Assembly (NCBI GenBank): GCA_964494205.1 | Contig: CAZBRD010000006.1 | Span: forward strand, 1 to 64,000 | Direction: 5' to 3' | Source of the DNA: JBBTCX01 sp964494205 | GTDB taxonomy: Bacteria > Planctomycetota > Phycisphaerae > UBA1845 | DNA length: 64,000 nucleotides | Part shown: positions 55,101 through 63,218 of the stretch, piece by piece | Position numbering within the stretch: position 1 is the stretch's first letter | Layout of the letters: every line of letters starts with the position of its first letter | Notes under the pieces: generated by a model | Seen by the model: the letters and a program-made list of their open reading frames with translations, nothing else | What the model was told of the DNA's origin: nothing | Databases searched by the model: none | Position numbers and translations under genes: made by a program

Positions 55101-55953
55101 CACGGCTGTCCCGCCGGGTTCGGGTCGCAGAATCGGTCTCGATCAGGATGAAGATGAGCGCAATGACGGCGTCGACCTGTTCCCGCAACACGCTCACACG
55201 GGCGACAGCAATCTCGACGGTGTCATTAACCTGACGGACTTCCTCGCAATGCGGTCCTGCTTCCTAGCCGGTTTCCCGATCGCGCCTGAGTGCCGCGTTT
55301 TTGACCCCGACGCGAATGGCGTGCTCGATCTGCAAGATTTCAACGCATTTCTGTTGCTCTACGAAGACACGCTGTATGACTGCAACCACAACCAGGTGAC
55401 AGACTTGCTGGACGTATTCTCCGGCAAGAGCCTCGACGTGGACAACAACGCCGTGCCCGACGAGTGTCCGGATGTGATGATGCAGGCGGCAGGTTCGCGC
55501 TACTTGGCCATCACAGTCACCGGAACCGACCCAATTTCGATCATGGTCAGCCCGCTCAACCAAACACAGTATCCGCAGTTCGTTGACGAACTTGGCTACC
55601 TGGGCTCAACACCCGTGTTCAGGCTTCCTCAGGAATGGGGAACGGTCTACGTAGGCGATCAGGATGTAGTGCCCGACATGTTCTATGTGGTAACCATCGA
55701 CTCAATGCATTGGACGGCCACCGCAACCGCGACCACGTTCCGCTGGGGAGATACCAACAACGATGCGAACGTGAATCTGGATGATATTCTCTGCATTCTG
55801 GCAGCATTCAGCGGGCAGTTTCCGGTATGCCAATTCTATGGCACTGACCTGATGGGTTACACGCCGGACCGAATCACCAACCTCGATGATATTCTGGCCG
55901 TGCTGGCAGCATTCTCGGGAACGCTTTATCCCGGACCCGATCCCGGTGAGTGA
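52195..55953 (+). CDS. Giant exported YVTN-propeller, di-haem and dockerin-like protein
   Basis: About 1252 residues. The start is uncertain (ATG 52195, ATG 52162 or TTG 52147); all give a signal peptide around SLLVAMATLFVALGSALA. Residues 80-620 are a YVTN-type beta-propeller (LFITNTPNNSLVVMNT, VNIVDVSTNDVVGVIEVG, LYVLNRTDLSISAIDASN) with a Cys-rich insertion (CQVDCECECAHG). Then follow two c-type haem sites, CATCH (641-645) and CGGCH (774-778), in domains related to di-haem peroxidases. The C-terminal 250 residues hold several dockerin-like elements (GVINLTDFLAMRSCFLAG, NLDDILCILAAFSGQ, NLDDILAVLAAFSG). Likely an extracellular or surface redox protein. Convergent with purU, 31 bases apart. 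Confidence 0.87.
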   Translation: MRFKDPTHNKKPSLGEATLKHCGQASLSLLVAMATLFVALGSALAFGDETDRARTHQPRLLPQGLTGHPGEHLIPRNNAPPAGVAGNDTGLPDDHQYVPVAPIVHSNYVNFESPPVMPLALSSDGQRLFITNTPNNSLVVMNTSPDLSKVAEIPVGLDPVAVAVQPGTNNQLVWVVNHISDNVNIVDVSTNDVVGVIEVGDEPVNILFDSTGAYAFVIIQGSRVLQTYEMDPMNLERGNVVVIDTATRSIVSTTFLDMHLPRAAVYDATNQRLIVAALSSGNNTTVVGQPFSLHLDAPMTPVFDLCQVDCECECAHGTSLERLRDFSLTAALFTSSTDLGPVYPDPHDDPLFPMPTPLIQRIIPDMGRPSTWRTLVELLADENGDPDPAVVALFASEFNVTNGYEAIYDIVHDSFDTVDHDLVVLDVSNPANSPSLPIVEYVENVGTTLTGLAIHPTSGDVYVTNMEPRNLVRHEPALNGHIVDHEIRTVSWIGTGMATVSSVDLHASDPNFNDTSAVNATARGISLAQPVALAINADGSNVFTAALGTDRVGALDSSTGEVISRVDVGGGPRGLAFNAASNRLYVLNRTDLSISAIDASNPANLIVLETKSLFNPEPTPIKDGRRFLYSAKFSNNFGSSCATCHIDGHTDHEVWDLGDPAGDLQVSSPNMNDFLTGEPKPNHPIKGPMMTQTLRGLSGHSFYHWRGDRPELSSFNPAFEKLLGGSQLSAADMDLFASFLRSIEYPPNPYFNRDNSFKDPQRALPGVDEFVASCGGCHTIANDGAMFVADMEEDGGVFLDNSALFAQLQEVQQFRGTYAKFDADRYTGFGLLHDGRQDRRAFGHPLLSFIDDLFAGVPLDARDNIVSYLTAFPTNVMSVVGWQVRLSGSDLESSGGNPPAVQDILSMVAQFAKSPSHADVIAKGRIGGASRSFLVTSAAPEVSLESDLETSLSLNDLMQSMEGNDYLVFTAVPPGSGRRIGLDQDEDERNDGVDLFPQHAHTGDSNLDGVINLTDFLAMRSCFLAGFPIAPECRVFDPDANGVLDLQDFNAFLLLYEDTLYDCNHNQVTDLLDVFSGKSLDVDNNAVPDECPDVMMQAAGSRYLAITVTGTDPISIMVSPLNQTQYPQFVDELGYLGSTPVFRLPQEWGTVYVGDQDVVPDMFYVVTIDSMHWTATATATTFRWGDTNNDANVNLDDILCILAAFSGQFPVCQFYGTDLMGYTPDRITNLDDILAVLAAFSGTLYPGPDPGE

Positions 55954-55984
55954 TAAGAGCCTTGCGCGCTACACGAGTTCATGT

Positions 55985-56842
55985 TCAATCGAACACAACG
56001 GTCTTGTTCTGACTGACCAGAATCTTGTCCTCGACGTGCAGTCGGACGGCTGACGCGAGCACGACGCGCTCCAAATCACGCCCCTTTCGAATCATGTCCT
56101 CGACAGAGTCCCGATGCCCCACCGCCAGCGTCTGCTGCGCGATGATCGGCCCCTGGTCGAGTTGATCGGTGACGTAGTGGCTCGTTGCGCCAATGATCTT
56201 CACGCCTCGCTCATAGGCCTGATGATACGGCTTGGGACCGGCAAAGGCGGGTAGAAAGCTGTGATGAATGTTGATGATTCGCTCGGTGAAGTCCGCTACG
56301 AATTGCGGTGAGAGAATCTGCATGTAGCGTGCGAGCACCATGAAATCGACCGCCTGCTCAGCCAGAATGTCGCGCAACGTCTGCTCTTGCTCTTCCTTAT
56401 TCCGATCGTTCACGGGCAAGTGATGAAACGGAATGCCATAGGCTGACACCTGCTCGGCCAGCAATTCGTGGTTGCTCACTACGAAAGGAATCTCCACCCG
56501 CAGCTCACCGGTTTTCCATCGCCATAACAGGTCCGAAAGGCAATGACTCTCCTTGCTGACGAGGATGACCATGCGCTTGTGCTCGTTGCTCCACTGTATG
56601 TTCCAGCGCATCGAAAACGACTTCGCCAGGCCCGCCCACGCCTGACTGAAGGTTTCGCGCGTCAGATTGAACCCGCCGAGCTCGACCTCGATCCGCATGA
56701 AGAACTGACCATTGCGAGGATCGGTGTGCTGGTCCGCCTCGAGAATGTTCCCGTCGTGCTGCGCAATGAAAGACGTCACCGCGGCGATTATGCCTTTGCG
56801 GTCGGGGCAGTAGATGAGAAGTCGAGCGGTTTCAGGAGTCAT
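55985..56842 (-). CDS. purU: Formyltetrahydrofolate deformylase
   Basis: A 285-residue enzyme that releases formate from 10-formyl-THF to balance one-carbon pools. It has an N-terminal ACT domain (LLIYCPDRKGIIAAVTSF, ADQHTDPRNGQFFMRIEV) and a formyl-transferase-like catalytic domain with the triad region NIHHSFLPAFAGPKPYHQAYERG, given here in parts: INIHHSFLPAF and GPKPYHQA. The later GATSHYVTDQLDQGPII contains the catalytic Asp. The length and order match PurU. It stands alone on the minus strand. Confidence 0.96.
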   Translation of the reverse strand: MTPETARLLIYCPDRKGIIAAVTSFIAQHDGNILEADQHTDPRNGQFFMRIEVELGGFNLTRETFSQAWAGLAKSFSMRWNIQWSNEHKRMVILVSKESHCLSDLLWRWKTGELRVEIPFVVSNHELLAEQVSAYGIPFHHLPVNDRNKEEQEQTLRDILAEQAVDFMVLARYMQILSPQFVADFTERIINIHHSFLPAFAGPKPYHQAYERGVKIIGATSHYVTDQLDQGPIIAQQTLAVGHRDSVEDMIRKGRDLERVVLASAVRLHVEDKILVSQNKTVVFD

Positions 56843-56906
56843 GGGTAGAGCCTGTCTTGCAGATTGTTGAGTTAATCCAGTCGCACCTGAAGCGCGAGGT
56901 TTTCAA

Positions 56907-57488
56907 CTATTGCGTATTCTGAATCTCGCGCAATCTCTGCTGAAGATCGAGCGGCAGCCTTGCAGCCAATTCATCGTCAATTACGCCGACCGACAGTAAA
57001 TCTTCGATGTGAACCTGATCAATACGCCTATAGGCCTCAAGTTTCATCATCACCAGCGCCAATAAGTCGACGACAACGAAACCACGTGCTGATCTGACGG
57101 ATTGCGAAACATCGGGTGAAGCGTTCTTGCTGGTAGCTTTTACGTGTTCGCCTGCGAAAACGACATGTGCGCCGGTTTTCGGATTCGGTTTTGCCCGGTC
57201 GAGAAACATCGTGACACCGTGAACATCGTGCTGATCCAAGCCTACTTTCGCCAGGGCTTCACTCGCTGTACGCAAATCCGCTCGTCGGAGCAAGACGTCA
57301 ACATCCTTCGTGGCTCGCACCGCCCCATCGTCCACGGTCGCCACCCAGGCGGCGACAGCATTCCCCCCTACGATGGCGTAGCGAACACCTGCATCGTCCA
57401 GGGCTGACGAAACTTTTTCCAGAAGTCGTTCAACATGCTCCATGGCCAAGACTTGCCCTCGAAAATCAGGAACACGCGGCGCGATCAT
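56907..57488 (-). CDS. Nucleotidyltransferase-like protein (AbiEii/DUF6036-like)
   Basis: A 193-residue protein. The N-terminus has YAIVGGNAVAAWVA, followed by ATKDVDVLLRR, the GG(N/H)A...DxD signature of minimal nucleotidyltransferases. Downstream, HDVHGVTMFLDR and VHIEDLLSVGVID resemble AbiEii/MNT-type proteins. Such proteins often inactivate a target by nucleotide transfer or serve as toxin-antitoxin components; no partner gene is adjacent. A start at 57488 gives an N-terminus in keeping with related proteins; 57443 is an alternative. Confidence 0.75.
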   Translation of the reverse strand: MIAPRVPDFRGQVLAMEHVERLLEKVSSALDDAGVRYAIVGGNAVAAWVATVDDGAVRATKDVDVLLRRADLRTASEALAKVGLDQHDVHGVTMFLDRAKPNPKTGAHVVFAGEHVKATSKNASPDVSQSVRSARGFVVVDLLALVMMKLEAYRRIDQVHIEDLLSVGVIDDELAARLPLDLQQRLREIQNTQ

Positions 57489-57559
57489 TTACTTAGAATA
57501 AGTGTCTTCCAAGGACATAACAACTTACTTGAAGATTTGAGCAAAGTGCCAAGTGGCGA

Positions 57560-58711
57560 CTACCCGAATGTCCGCTCCACCGCCCAATACACGCCTACAA
57601 GCGCAATCACGATTGACGCCGGCACAACCACTCGGTGGCGGTACCATACGCGCGATTGGCACCAGTAAGTCAGTGCAAACGCGAGCGAAATCACCGCCAG
57701 TTGGCCAAGCTCGACACCGACGTTGAAGCCGACAAGGGCTGTCATGTATTGACTCTTGGGCAAGCCCAGTTCCGTCAGCACACCAGCGAAACCGAGACCG
57801 TGGAGTAATCCAAAAAGAAAAACAACCGCCGGTCGCCAGGGCTTCAATTTCGGAGTCAGCGTGTTTTCCACAGCAACATAGGCAATCGATAGCGCGATGA
57901 GCGGCTCGACGATCGATGAAGAAAGCTGAACGATCCCGAACATCGATAACGCAAGCGTGACGGTATGGGCGACCGTAAAGGCCGTGACTTGCAACAGAAG
58001 TGGTTTCAATCGAGGGCTGAGAAGAAACAACCCCAGCACAAAAAGAATATGGTCCAACCCCTTGGGAAGTATGTGTTCAAATCCAAGCACCAGATACTGA
58101 CCGGCGACCGTGAGGCGGCTCAAAGGTGGCGGCAGTTGGTGCAGAACAAACGGCTTGCTGTCTCCGCCAGCCGGAAGGATTTCAATGACGGCGCGATCCT
58201 CGTAGCCAGCAATCTGCGTAGTCAACGTCACGTTGGCCAAGGCGCGTGAAACGGTGAAAGTGAACTCCTTCGCACCGAGTGGAACATCGCCTTCCAGAAT
58301 GGCTAGGTGTCCCCAATAAGGCCCGTCTTTTCCTTCCGGTCGATCGGTTTTTCCCTGCTGCGCGAGTGTCACTTGCGGTTCAACCACTTGACCATCAAAG
58401 CGAAGATAGACGCGCTTCTTGACCAGCGATTTCAGATCGTCAGCCTGCCTGACCCGATCCTGATCTGAAACCGCCCAGATTTGGTGGTACTGGAACTGAT
58501 TCAAATGCCCGAGCGGAAAGCCAATGTTCATGGCATCAAGGTCAACATGCAGCTCAACCTTGTAGTTAGTGAAGTCGGAGGAGAATGTTACCGTTGAAGC
58601 AACGAGCTTTGGATCATGAGCGGAAACGACTGAATTGAATAACAGGAACAAGATGGCTGCGACCAAAATCGTTCCAACACCGTTCCCCGCACTGCCTCCG
58701 CACTTCTTCAT
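57560..58711 (-). CDS. HupE/UreJ family membrane protein
   Basis: A 383-residue protein with a signal peptide (ending VVSAHDP), an exported beta-rich domain (about 30-190) and a C-terminal bundle of about six helices. The metal-channel-like motifs FEHILPKGLDHILFVLGLF, AFTVAHTVTLAL and FGLLHGLGFAG are characteristic of HupE/UreJ_2, permease-like proteins often associated with nickel uptake. No hydrogenase or urease genes are nearby, so the metal is unknown. It lies just downstream of the prenyltransferase on the same strand (42 bases). Confidence 0.85.
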   Translation of the reverse strand: MKKCGGSAGNGVGTILVAAILFLLFNSVVSAHDPKLVASTVTFSSDFTNYKVELHVDLDAMNIGFPLGHLNQFQYHQIWAVSDQDRVRQADDLKSLVKKRVYLRFDGQVVEPQVTLAQQGKTDRPEGKDGPYWGHLAILEGDVPLGAKEFTFTVSRALANVTLTTQIAGYEDRAVIEILPAGGDSKPFVLHQLPPPLSRLTVAGQYLVLGFEHILPKGLDHILFVLGLFLLSPRLKPLLLQVTAFTVAHTVTLALSMFGIVQLSSSIVEPLIALSIAYVAVENTLTPKLKPWRPAVVFLFGLLHGLGFAGVLTELGLPKSQYMTALVGFNVGVELGQLAVISLAFALTYWCQSRVWYRHRVVVPASIVIALVGVYWAVERTFG

Positions 58712-58753
58712 GCCGCTTCGCCATTCGTCATACTGGATCCGTCATTTGCTTTT

Positions 58754-59698
58754 TTAGAAGCCGGTCCAGGCACGCAATGTATTCAAATACGCAATCCCCA
58801 GCGCAATCAACGCCCACAGCAGGATCGTGGTCAGGATCCATCGATCGCGTAGCACGATCTCTGTCGGACCGGCATGCATACCGATTTCGGTCAGCATCGC
58901 GAAACGAAAAATACCGTAAACCACAATGGGCAACGTGTAAAACAGATACTCTTTGTGGAAAGGCGCTGGTGCGTGAGTTGTGTCCAGAGTGTAGAGGAGG
59001 AACGTAATGACCGCGATGCCTGCCGAGACTGTAATGAGGTGATTAAGCAGATCCGGCGTGTACGAAAGAAGCGTCGATCGATGTTGGCCTGCACTCTCCG
59101 TCGTGCCCATCGTAGCCACCTCGCAACGCCTTTTTCCGAATCCCATGAACATGCACAGCGTGAACACGCAAGCGATAAGCCAGTTGGAGGTTTCTACCTC
59201 CACCGCCGCCGCCCCCGCCCATGCACGCAGCACGAAACCCATGGCCAGCACGATCACGTCGAGAATGACACATTGCTTCAGGACCGCTGAGTAGGCGATC
59301 ATCATGCCGTAATACAGCAATAGGATGACCATGACGCGCGAGTTGACCAGCAGAAGGGCTAACCCAACCGCAGCCGCAAACATCATGGCCGCCAGAATGA
59401 TTGCGTTGAAGGGAGTTATGGCACCCCGTGCGACCGGGCGATTTCGCTTAGTCGGGTGCATCGCGTCGGCCTTGCGATCCAGCACGTCGTTAAACGCATA
59501 GATCGCGCTGGCAGCCAGGCAGAACGCGCAAAACGTGATAACCGCCCGCCAGACCGACGTTGGCGACGAGAGTTTCAAGGCCGCAGCGGGAGCGGCAAAG
59601 ACAATGACGTTCTTAACCCATTGAGCTGGACGAAGCAGGGAAAGGTAATCCCCTAGTGTCGTACTTGCGGAAGGTTGTCTGTCGGCGGGTTGGTTCAT
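58754..59698 (-). CDS. UbiA-type prenyltransferase (decaprenyl-phosphate phosphoribosyltransferase-like)
   Basis: A 314-residue polytopic protein with about nine helices. The start is ATG 59698; a longer frame would begin inside the palindromic repeat at 59756. The motifs LRPAQWVKN and YAFNDVLDRKADAMHPTKRNRPVA, split here as NDVLDRKAD (70-78) and HPTKRNRPVA, are the Asp-rich prenyl-phosphate and PRPP sites of the DPPR-synthase branch. That enzyme makes decaprenylphosphoryl-phosphoribose, a precursor of arabinose-containing envelope sugars. The later epimerase genes are not in the window. Likely in one unit with HupE. Confidence 0.88.
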   Translation of the reverse strand: MNQPADRQPSASTTLGDYLSLLRPAQWVKNVIVFAAPAAALKLSSPTSVWRAVITFCAFCLAASAIYAFNDVLDRKADAMHPTKRNRPVARGAITPFNAIILAAMMFAAAVGLALLLVNSRVMVILLLYYGMMIAYSAVLKQCVILDVIVLAMGFVLRAWAGAAAVEVETSNWLIACVFTLCMFMGFGKRRCEVATMGTTESAGQHRSTLLSYTPDLLNHLITVSAGIAVITFLLYTLDTTHAPAPFHKEYLFYTLPIVVYGIFRFAMLTEIGMHAGPTEIVLRDRWILTTILLWALIALGIAYLNTLRAWTGF

Positions 59699-59755
59699 TC
59701 TGTCAATTAACGAGCGGCCACTTCCATTCCGAATTTCAGGTGAATCTCGACATGC

Positions 59756-59781
59756 CACGGCCAAGCTGCGGCTTGACCGTG
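59756..59781. repeat. Palindrome CACGGCCAAGC/GCTTGACCGTG (copy)
   Basis: Identical in arms and loop to the copy at 47835-47860, and the reverse complement of the one in the carboxyltransferase gene. It lies upstream of the prenyltransferase start in the otherwise empty 298-base gap. Confidence 0.8.
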
Positions 59782-59900
59782 CCACCCCACCAGTAAACTC
59801 GATTGCAATGAATCACTAACCTACGAAATCTAGCCTCCCCTCGCCGTCCATCACAACTTTCAAAGTATCGTCGGTCGCGCGATCTTTCGCGAGCGCAATA

Positions 59901-59941
59901 ATTCGGCCCGGCGGATGACGTATCATCGCACCGGGCCGAAT
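59901..59941 (-). terminator. Strong hairpin after the redoxin gene
   Basis: Eleven-base arms ATTCGGCCCGG (59901-59911) and CCGGGCCGAAT (59931-59941). On the minus strand it is about 55 bases after the redoxin stop and is followed by TATTG rather than a full T-run, so termination is likely but not certain. Confidence 0.65.
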
Positions 59942-59996
59942 CTATTACGCTTCCACAAAGTCATTCGCGATGAACGCGAACGCTCGCGGCGTTCAA

Positions 59997-60725
59997 TTAA
60001 CCCTTGTACTTCACCGAGCAGCCATACGGCTCAGTGGTGGTCGTCGCCGGGGTCGTGCCCTTCAGCAACGCTTCGATCGCCTGGGCGGCGTAGTTGGTGG
60101 CTTCCTTCTTGTCGCCAGCCTTGTTGTCATCGATCGCGCCCATGTAGGCAACGTTGCCCTTCATGTCGAGCACGAAGATGTGCGGGGTGGTCTTGGCGCC
60201 GAAGGCCTTGCCGATCTTGCCATCCGCGTCCATGAGGATCGGGGTGGTGATCTTGTTGTCCTTCACGTACTTTTCGATTTCAGCCTTGCGGGTTTCAGCG
60301 TTGTTCGTCGAGTTCACGAACACCCACTGAATCTTGCTGGCGTCTTTCTCGAACTTTTTCATCGTCTCGGCGACGGTGCCGGCTTTCACGTGACGATCGC
60401 AAACCGGGCAGCTATCGTTGAACCACTCAAGGACGACGATCTTGCCCGCGAAATCCGCGTTCTTCCACTCCTTGCCCGACATGTCCTTACCGGCGAACGC
60501 AGGAGCGGCCTTACCGATCGTGGCGCCCGTGGTCGCCGCAGCCGGAGCCGGAGCGGCGGTCTTCGCCTCGCCACCCGCTGGCTTTGCTTCGCCACCGGCC
60601 GGCTTGCCCTCAGCTGGCTTCGTCGGGGCGGGCTTCTCGCCACCGGCGGGCTTCGCCTTATCATCCGCCATCGCCGGAATAGCCAACGCCAACACCAACA
60701 ACCATGGAGTCACTGACCTCAACAT
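59997..60725 (-). CDS. Secreted thioredoxin-like redoxin
   Basis: A 242-residue exported protein. The ATG at 60725 is preferred over an in-frame TTG at 60743 because AAGGAG precedes it by about 12 bases. The signal peptide (ending AIPAMA) is followed by a low-complexity Lys/Pro/Ala/Gly linker (about 23-65). The thioredoxin-fold domain has IVVLEWFNDSCPVCDRHV, with the CPVC pair at residues 106-109, and KTTPHIFVLDMKGNVAYMG, where the cis-Pro is in TTPH. The ending PYGCSVKY is a recurrent planctomycete feature. It probably acts as a periplasmic or surface thiol oxidoreductase. Confidence 0.88.
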   Translation of the reverse strand: MLRSVTPWLLVLALAIPAMADDKAKPAGGEKPAPTKPAEGKPAGGEAKPAGGEAKTAAPAPAAATTGATIGKAAPAFAGKDMSGKEWKNADFAGKIVVLEWFNDSCPVCDRHVKAGTVAETMKKFEKDASKIQWVFVNSTNNAETRKAEIEKYVKDNKITTPILMDADGKIGKAFGAKTTPHIFVLDMKGNVAYMGAIDDNKAGDKKEATNYAAQAIEALLKGTTPATTTTEPYGCSVKYKG

Positions 60726-60992
60726 ACAACTCTTCTCCTTCAAAAACGTCTTTTGACTTACCGCGAGCTCGCGTTTACATTTCGAGTTTTCATTCTCGCG
60801 AAGGCGGAAAAGTTATCGACTATTGGAAAGGCCTGCAAGATTCGCGGAATTCTCGTGTGATCTCGTCAAACCTCGCTGGAAAGATAGCAAGCATTTCACT
60901 CAAGGATATGGTTAATCTGGATAGTTTTAATCTAAACTACCGCATTTTTATTAACCGGAACTGCTACACGCGAATATTTCAAGGCGCAACGG

Positions 60993-61706
60993 ATGGGTAA
61001 CTACGCGCAGCGCGGGAAATCACCAGCGATTGTCCTCCTGTCCGGCGGGATGGATTCCGCGGCTTCGGCAGCTATTGCGCGGGACCGTGGGTTTGAGATC
61101 CTTGCATTAACAATCCATTACGGCCAAAGACACTCCGTTGAATGCGAAGCTGCAACGCGCGTCGCACAGAATCTTCAAATCCAAAAGCACGTTTATCAAC
61201 ATTGCGACTTGCGCGCGTTTGGTGGATCGGCGCTCACCGATGAAATCGAAGTTCCCAAAACGCAAACGCACAAAACCAATTCACAACAAATACCTGTTAC
61301 GTATGTTCCCGCTCGAAACACCATCTTCCTGTCATTCGCACTTGCGTTCGCGGAGGTGAATGGCGCACGTGACATCTTTGTGGGAATGAACGCGCTCGAT
61401 TACGCGGGTTACCCTGATTGTCGACCTGAGTTCATCGCCGCGTTTGAAGCGCTCGCGCGAGTGGCCACAAAAGCAGGCGCTGAAGGCGACGCCTTTCGTA
61501 TTCACGCGCCGCTCATGAACATGAACAAAGCCGACATCGTGCGCGAAGGGATTCGACTTGGTGTCGATTTTTCGCTCACGCACAGTTGCTACGACCCAAC
61601 AACGGAGGGCCTGGCCTGCGGCCGATGTGACAGCTGCTTCTATCGCATAAAGGGATTCAACGAAGCAGGCGTCACCGATCCCACGCGGTATGCGAGCAAA
61701 CCCTGA
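60993..61706 (+). CDS. queC: 7-cyano-7-deazaguanine synthase
   Basis: A 237-residue ATP-dependent enzyme that turns 7-carboxy-7-deazaguanine into preQ0 for queuosine synthesis. The PP-loop SGGMDS (17-22), the LTIHYGQRHSVE strand and the C-terminal zinc site (Cys199, Cys209, Cys212, Cys215 in HSCYDP...ACGRCDSC) are intact. The FAEVNGARDIFVGMNALDY and YVPARNTIFLS motifs match the family. The other queuosine genes are not in the window. The 249-base leader was inspected for a preQ1 riboswitch, and none was recognised. Confidence 0.96.
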   Translation: MGNYAQRGKSPAIVLLSGGMDSAASAAIARDRGFEILALTIHYGQRHSVECEAATRVAQNLQIQKHVYQHCDLRAFGGSALTDEIEVPKTQTHKTNSQQIPVTYVPARNTIFLSFALAFAEVNGARDIFVGMNALDYAGYPDCRPEFIAAFEALARVATKAGAEGDAFRIHAPLMNMNKADIVREGIRLGVDFSLTHSCYDPTTEGLACGRCDSCFYRIKGFNEAGVTDPTRYASKP

Positions 61707-61817
61707 GCGCGATCATTCACACGGGTGAGGCAATAGGCATCAGGCAAAAGGCATTTGGGAGGCTCGGCGAGTACGTGGGCCATCGCCCAAAAGAACCCTA
61801 GACGACTTCCGCTGCGA

Positions 61818-62987
61818 TCAAGCCTTGCTCATGATCAGAACTGACTCACGCGGGGTTACACTTCTCAGTTTTCCCAGCTTTCTGCCAACATCAATGAGAT
61901 TTCGTGCCTGTCGAATGTCATGCAGTGCAAATCCGCAATCCATCACGAATTCCGCCAGAATCAAGTCGCTTGGAATGCAAACGTCCTTCATTCTCGCGCC
62001 GCCGATCACGATCCAACAAGGCGCCCCCGGTTCCAGCACACGCTGAAGTTCTTGGACCACCGTGAATAAGTCGTCGAAATAAGTTCGCACAACCGTGGCT
62101 ATTCGATCCAATCCATGCCAACGCAGCGCTTCACACGATTCATCAATTTCAACAGACGAAAACTCGGAGGGCCGATTCTTTCGGATGGCTTTGGGGTGAG
62201 CAGCGATCTGCCCTTCCTTGCCTGAACCGGAATCGGCGTCGCCATACCAATGTCGATAAACCCGGCTGTATGGATCGGTTACTTCGAGATAATCGTGTCG
62301 CGAAAGATAAGGCGGGGACGTAATTACGCCCGACACCGATTCGTCAGCCAGCATCTCCAACTTGCGGGCGTCACCCTCCTGAACTCGATTCGCGACCGGC
62401 AACGGAACACGAAGATCTTCACGCATGACTTCGACGACCTCGGCCAGCAATTGCCACAAGGGTCGCGCGTTGGGGATCGGGCGACCGTCGCTCGTATGTT
62501 GACGGGCGACGGCAAGCATCAATGCCGCGCGATGCAATGGCTCGATCAGAAGTTCAGCCACATCTTCCCATCGCTCGAAGGCGTCCAGCTTGGGCAACTC
62601 CGAAAATGCACTGCTGAACTTGACGTTCGACAGGAATTTCAACGGGGGCAGTGCTTCTACACCCAGCGCATTGAATCCGCGTCGCGAGCTTTCAACGACT
62701 ACCGTTCCTGATCCCGAGAAGGGATCAAGGACCGGATTCTGAGAAACGTGCCCGCGCATCCCCGCAGCGTCACGAAGGAATAGGCGAACGAGTTCCGGCG
62801 AAAATCCATGCTTGAGATGTAGCCATCGATGAAACGGTTCCCGCGCCGAACCGGCCGCCGTTACCTGCGTCGCCAATTCAGGTGCCAGCGTGATCCGCTC
62901 ATACCATCGACGTTCGATGGCCTCGCGCGCTGCTGCCGGTTCAGCCATTGATTGATAAACGTCCGCTTTTCGTCCACGTCGACCCAT
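61818..62987 (-). CDS. DNA methyltransferase (N4-cytosine/N6-adenine type)
   Basis: About 389 residues from the ATG at 62987; the frame is open further upstream (to 63116), so the true start is uncertain. The SAM-binding motif is NPVLDPFSGSGTVVVES and the catalytic motif is GVITSPPYLSRHDYLEV (TSPPY), in the order motif I then IV. No specificity domain or restriction enzyme lies nearby, so it may be an orphan (regulatory) methyltransferase or a nucleic-acid-modifying relative. It is on the minus strand, convergent with queC. Confidence 0.8.
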   Translation of the reverse strand: MGRRGRKADVYQSMAEPAAAREAIERRWYERITLAPELATQVTAAGSAREPFHRWLHLKHGFSPELVRLFLRDAAGMRGHVSQNPVLDPFSGSGTVVVESSRRGFNALGVEALPPLKFLSNVKFSSAFSELPKLDAFERWEDVAELLIEPLHRAALMLAVARQHTSDGRPIPNARPLWQLLAEVVEVMREDLRVPLPVANRVQEGDARKLEMLADESVSGVITSPPYLSRHDYLEVTDPYSRVYRHWYGDADSGSGKEGQIAAHPKAIRKNRPSEFSSVEIDESCEALRWHGLDRIATVVRTYFDDLFTVVQELQRVLEPGAPCWIVIGGARMKDVCIPSDLILAEFVMDCGFALHDIRQARNLIDVGRKLGKLRSVTPRESVLIMSKA

Positions 62988-63218
62988 AGCCGCATCGTAG
63001 ATCGTCGGACGATTTCCCGGTAGGTCCGCGAATTCAGCCGTTACCGTAGGCACACGTGCAATTCGCACTTGGTGCAACTGCACTACAACCGACAAATAAC
63101 AACTGGTTTCGCGCAACGCTTTTCGTTATTATACGAGGTTACGCATGCGCGTAATTTGCAAACCATGCGGGGGTTTAGGATTCATTGTTTCATAGGAATG
63201 CTCGTTAGGAGGCAAAAA

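Noticed and set aside
59699..59785. Longer N-terminus for the prenyltransferase
   Set aside because: It begins inside the palindromic repeat, giving a sequence (MARSSRSLAV) that recurs at other copies; the family N-terminus fits the ATG at 59698.
60744..60992. preQ1 riboswitch before queC
   Set aside because: I looked for the short C-rich hairpin with an A-rich tail and did not find one; only AT-rich sequence is present.
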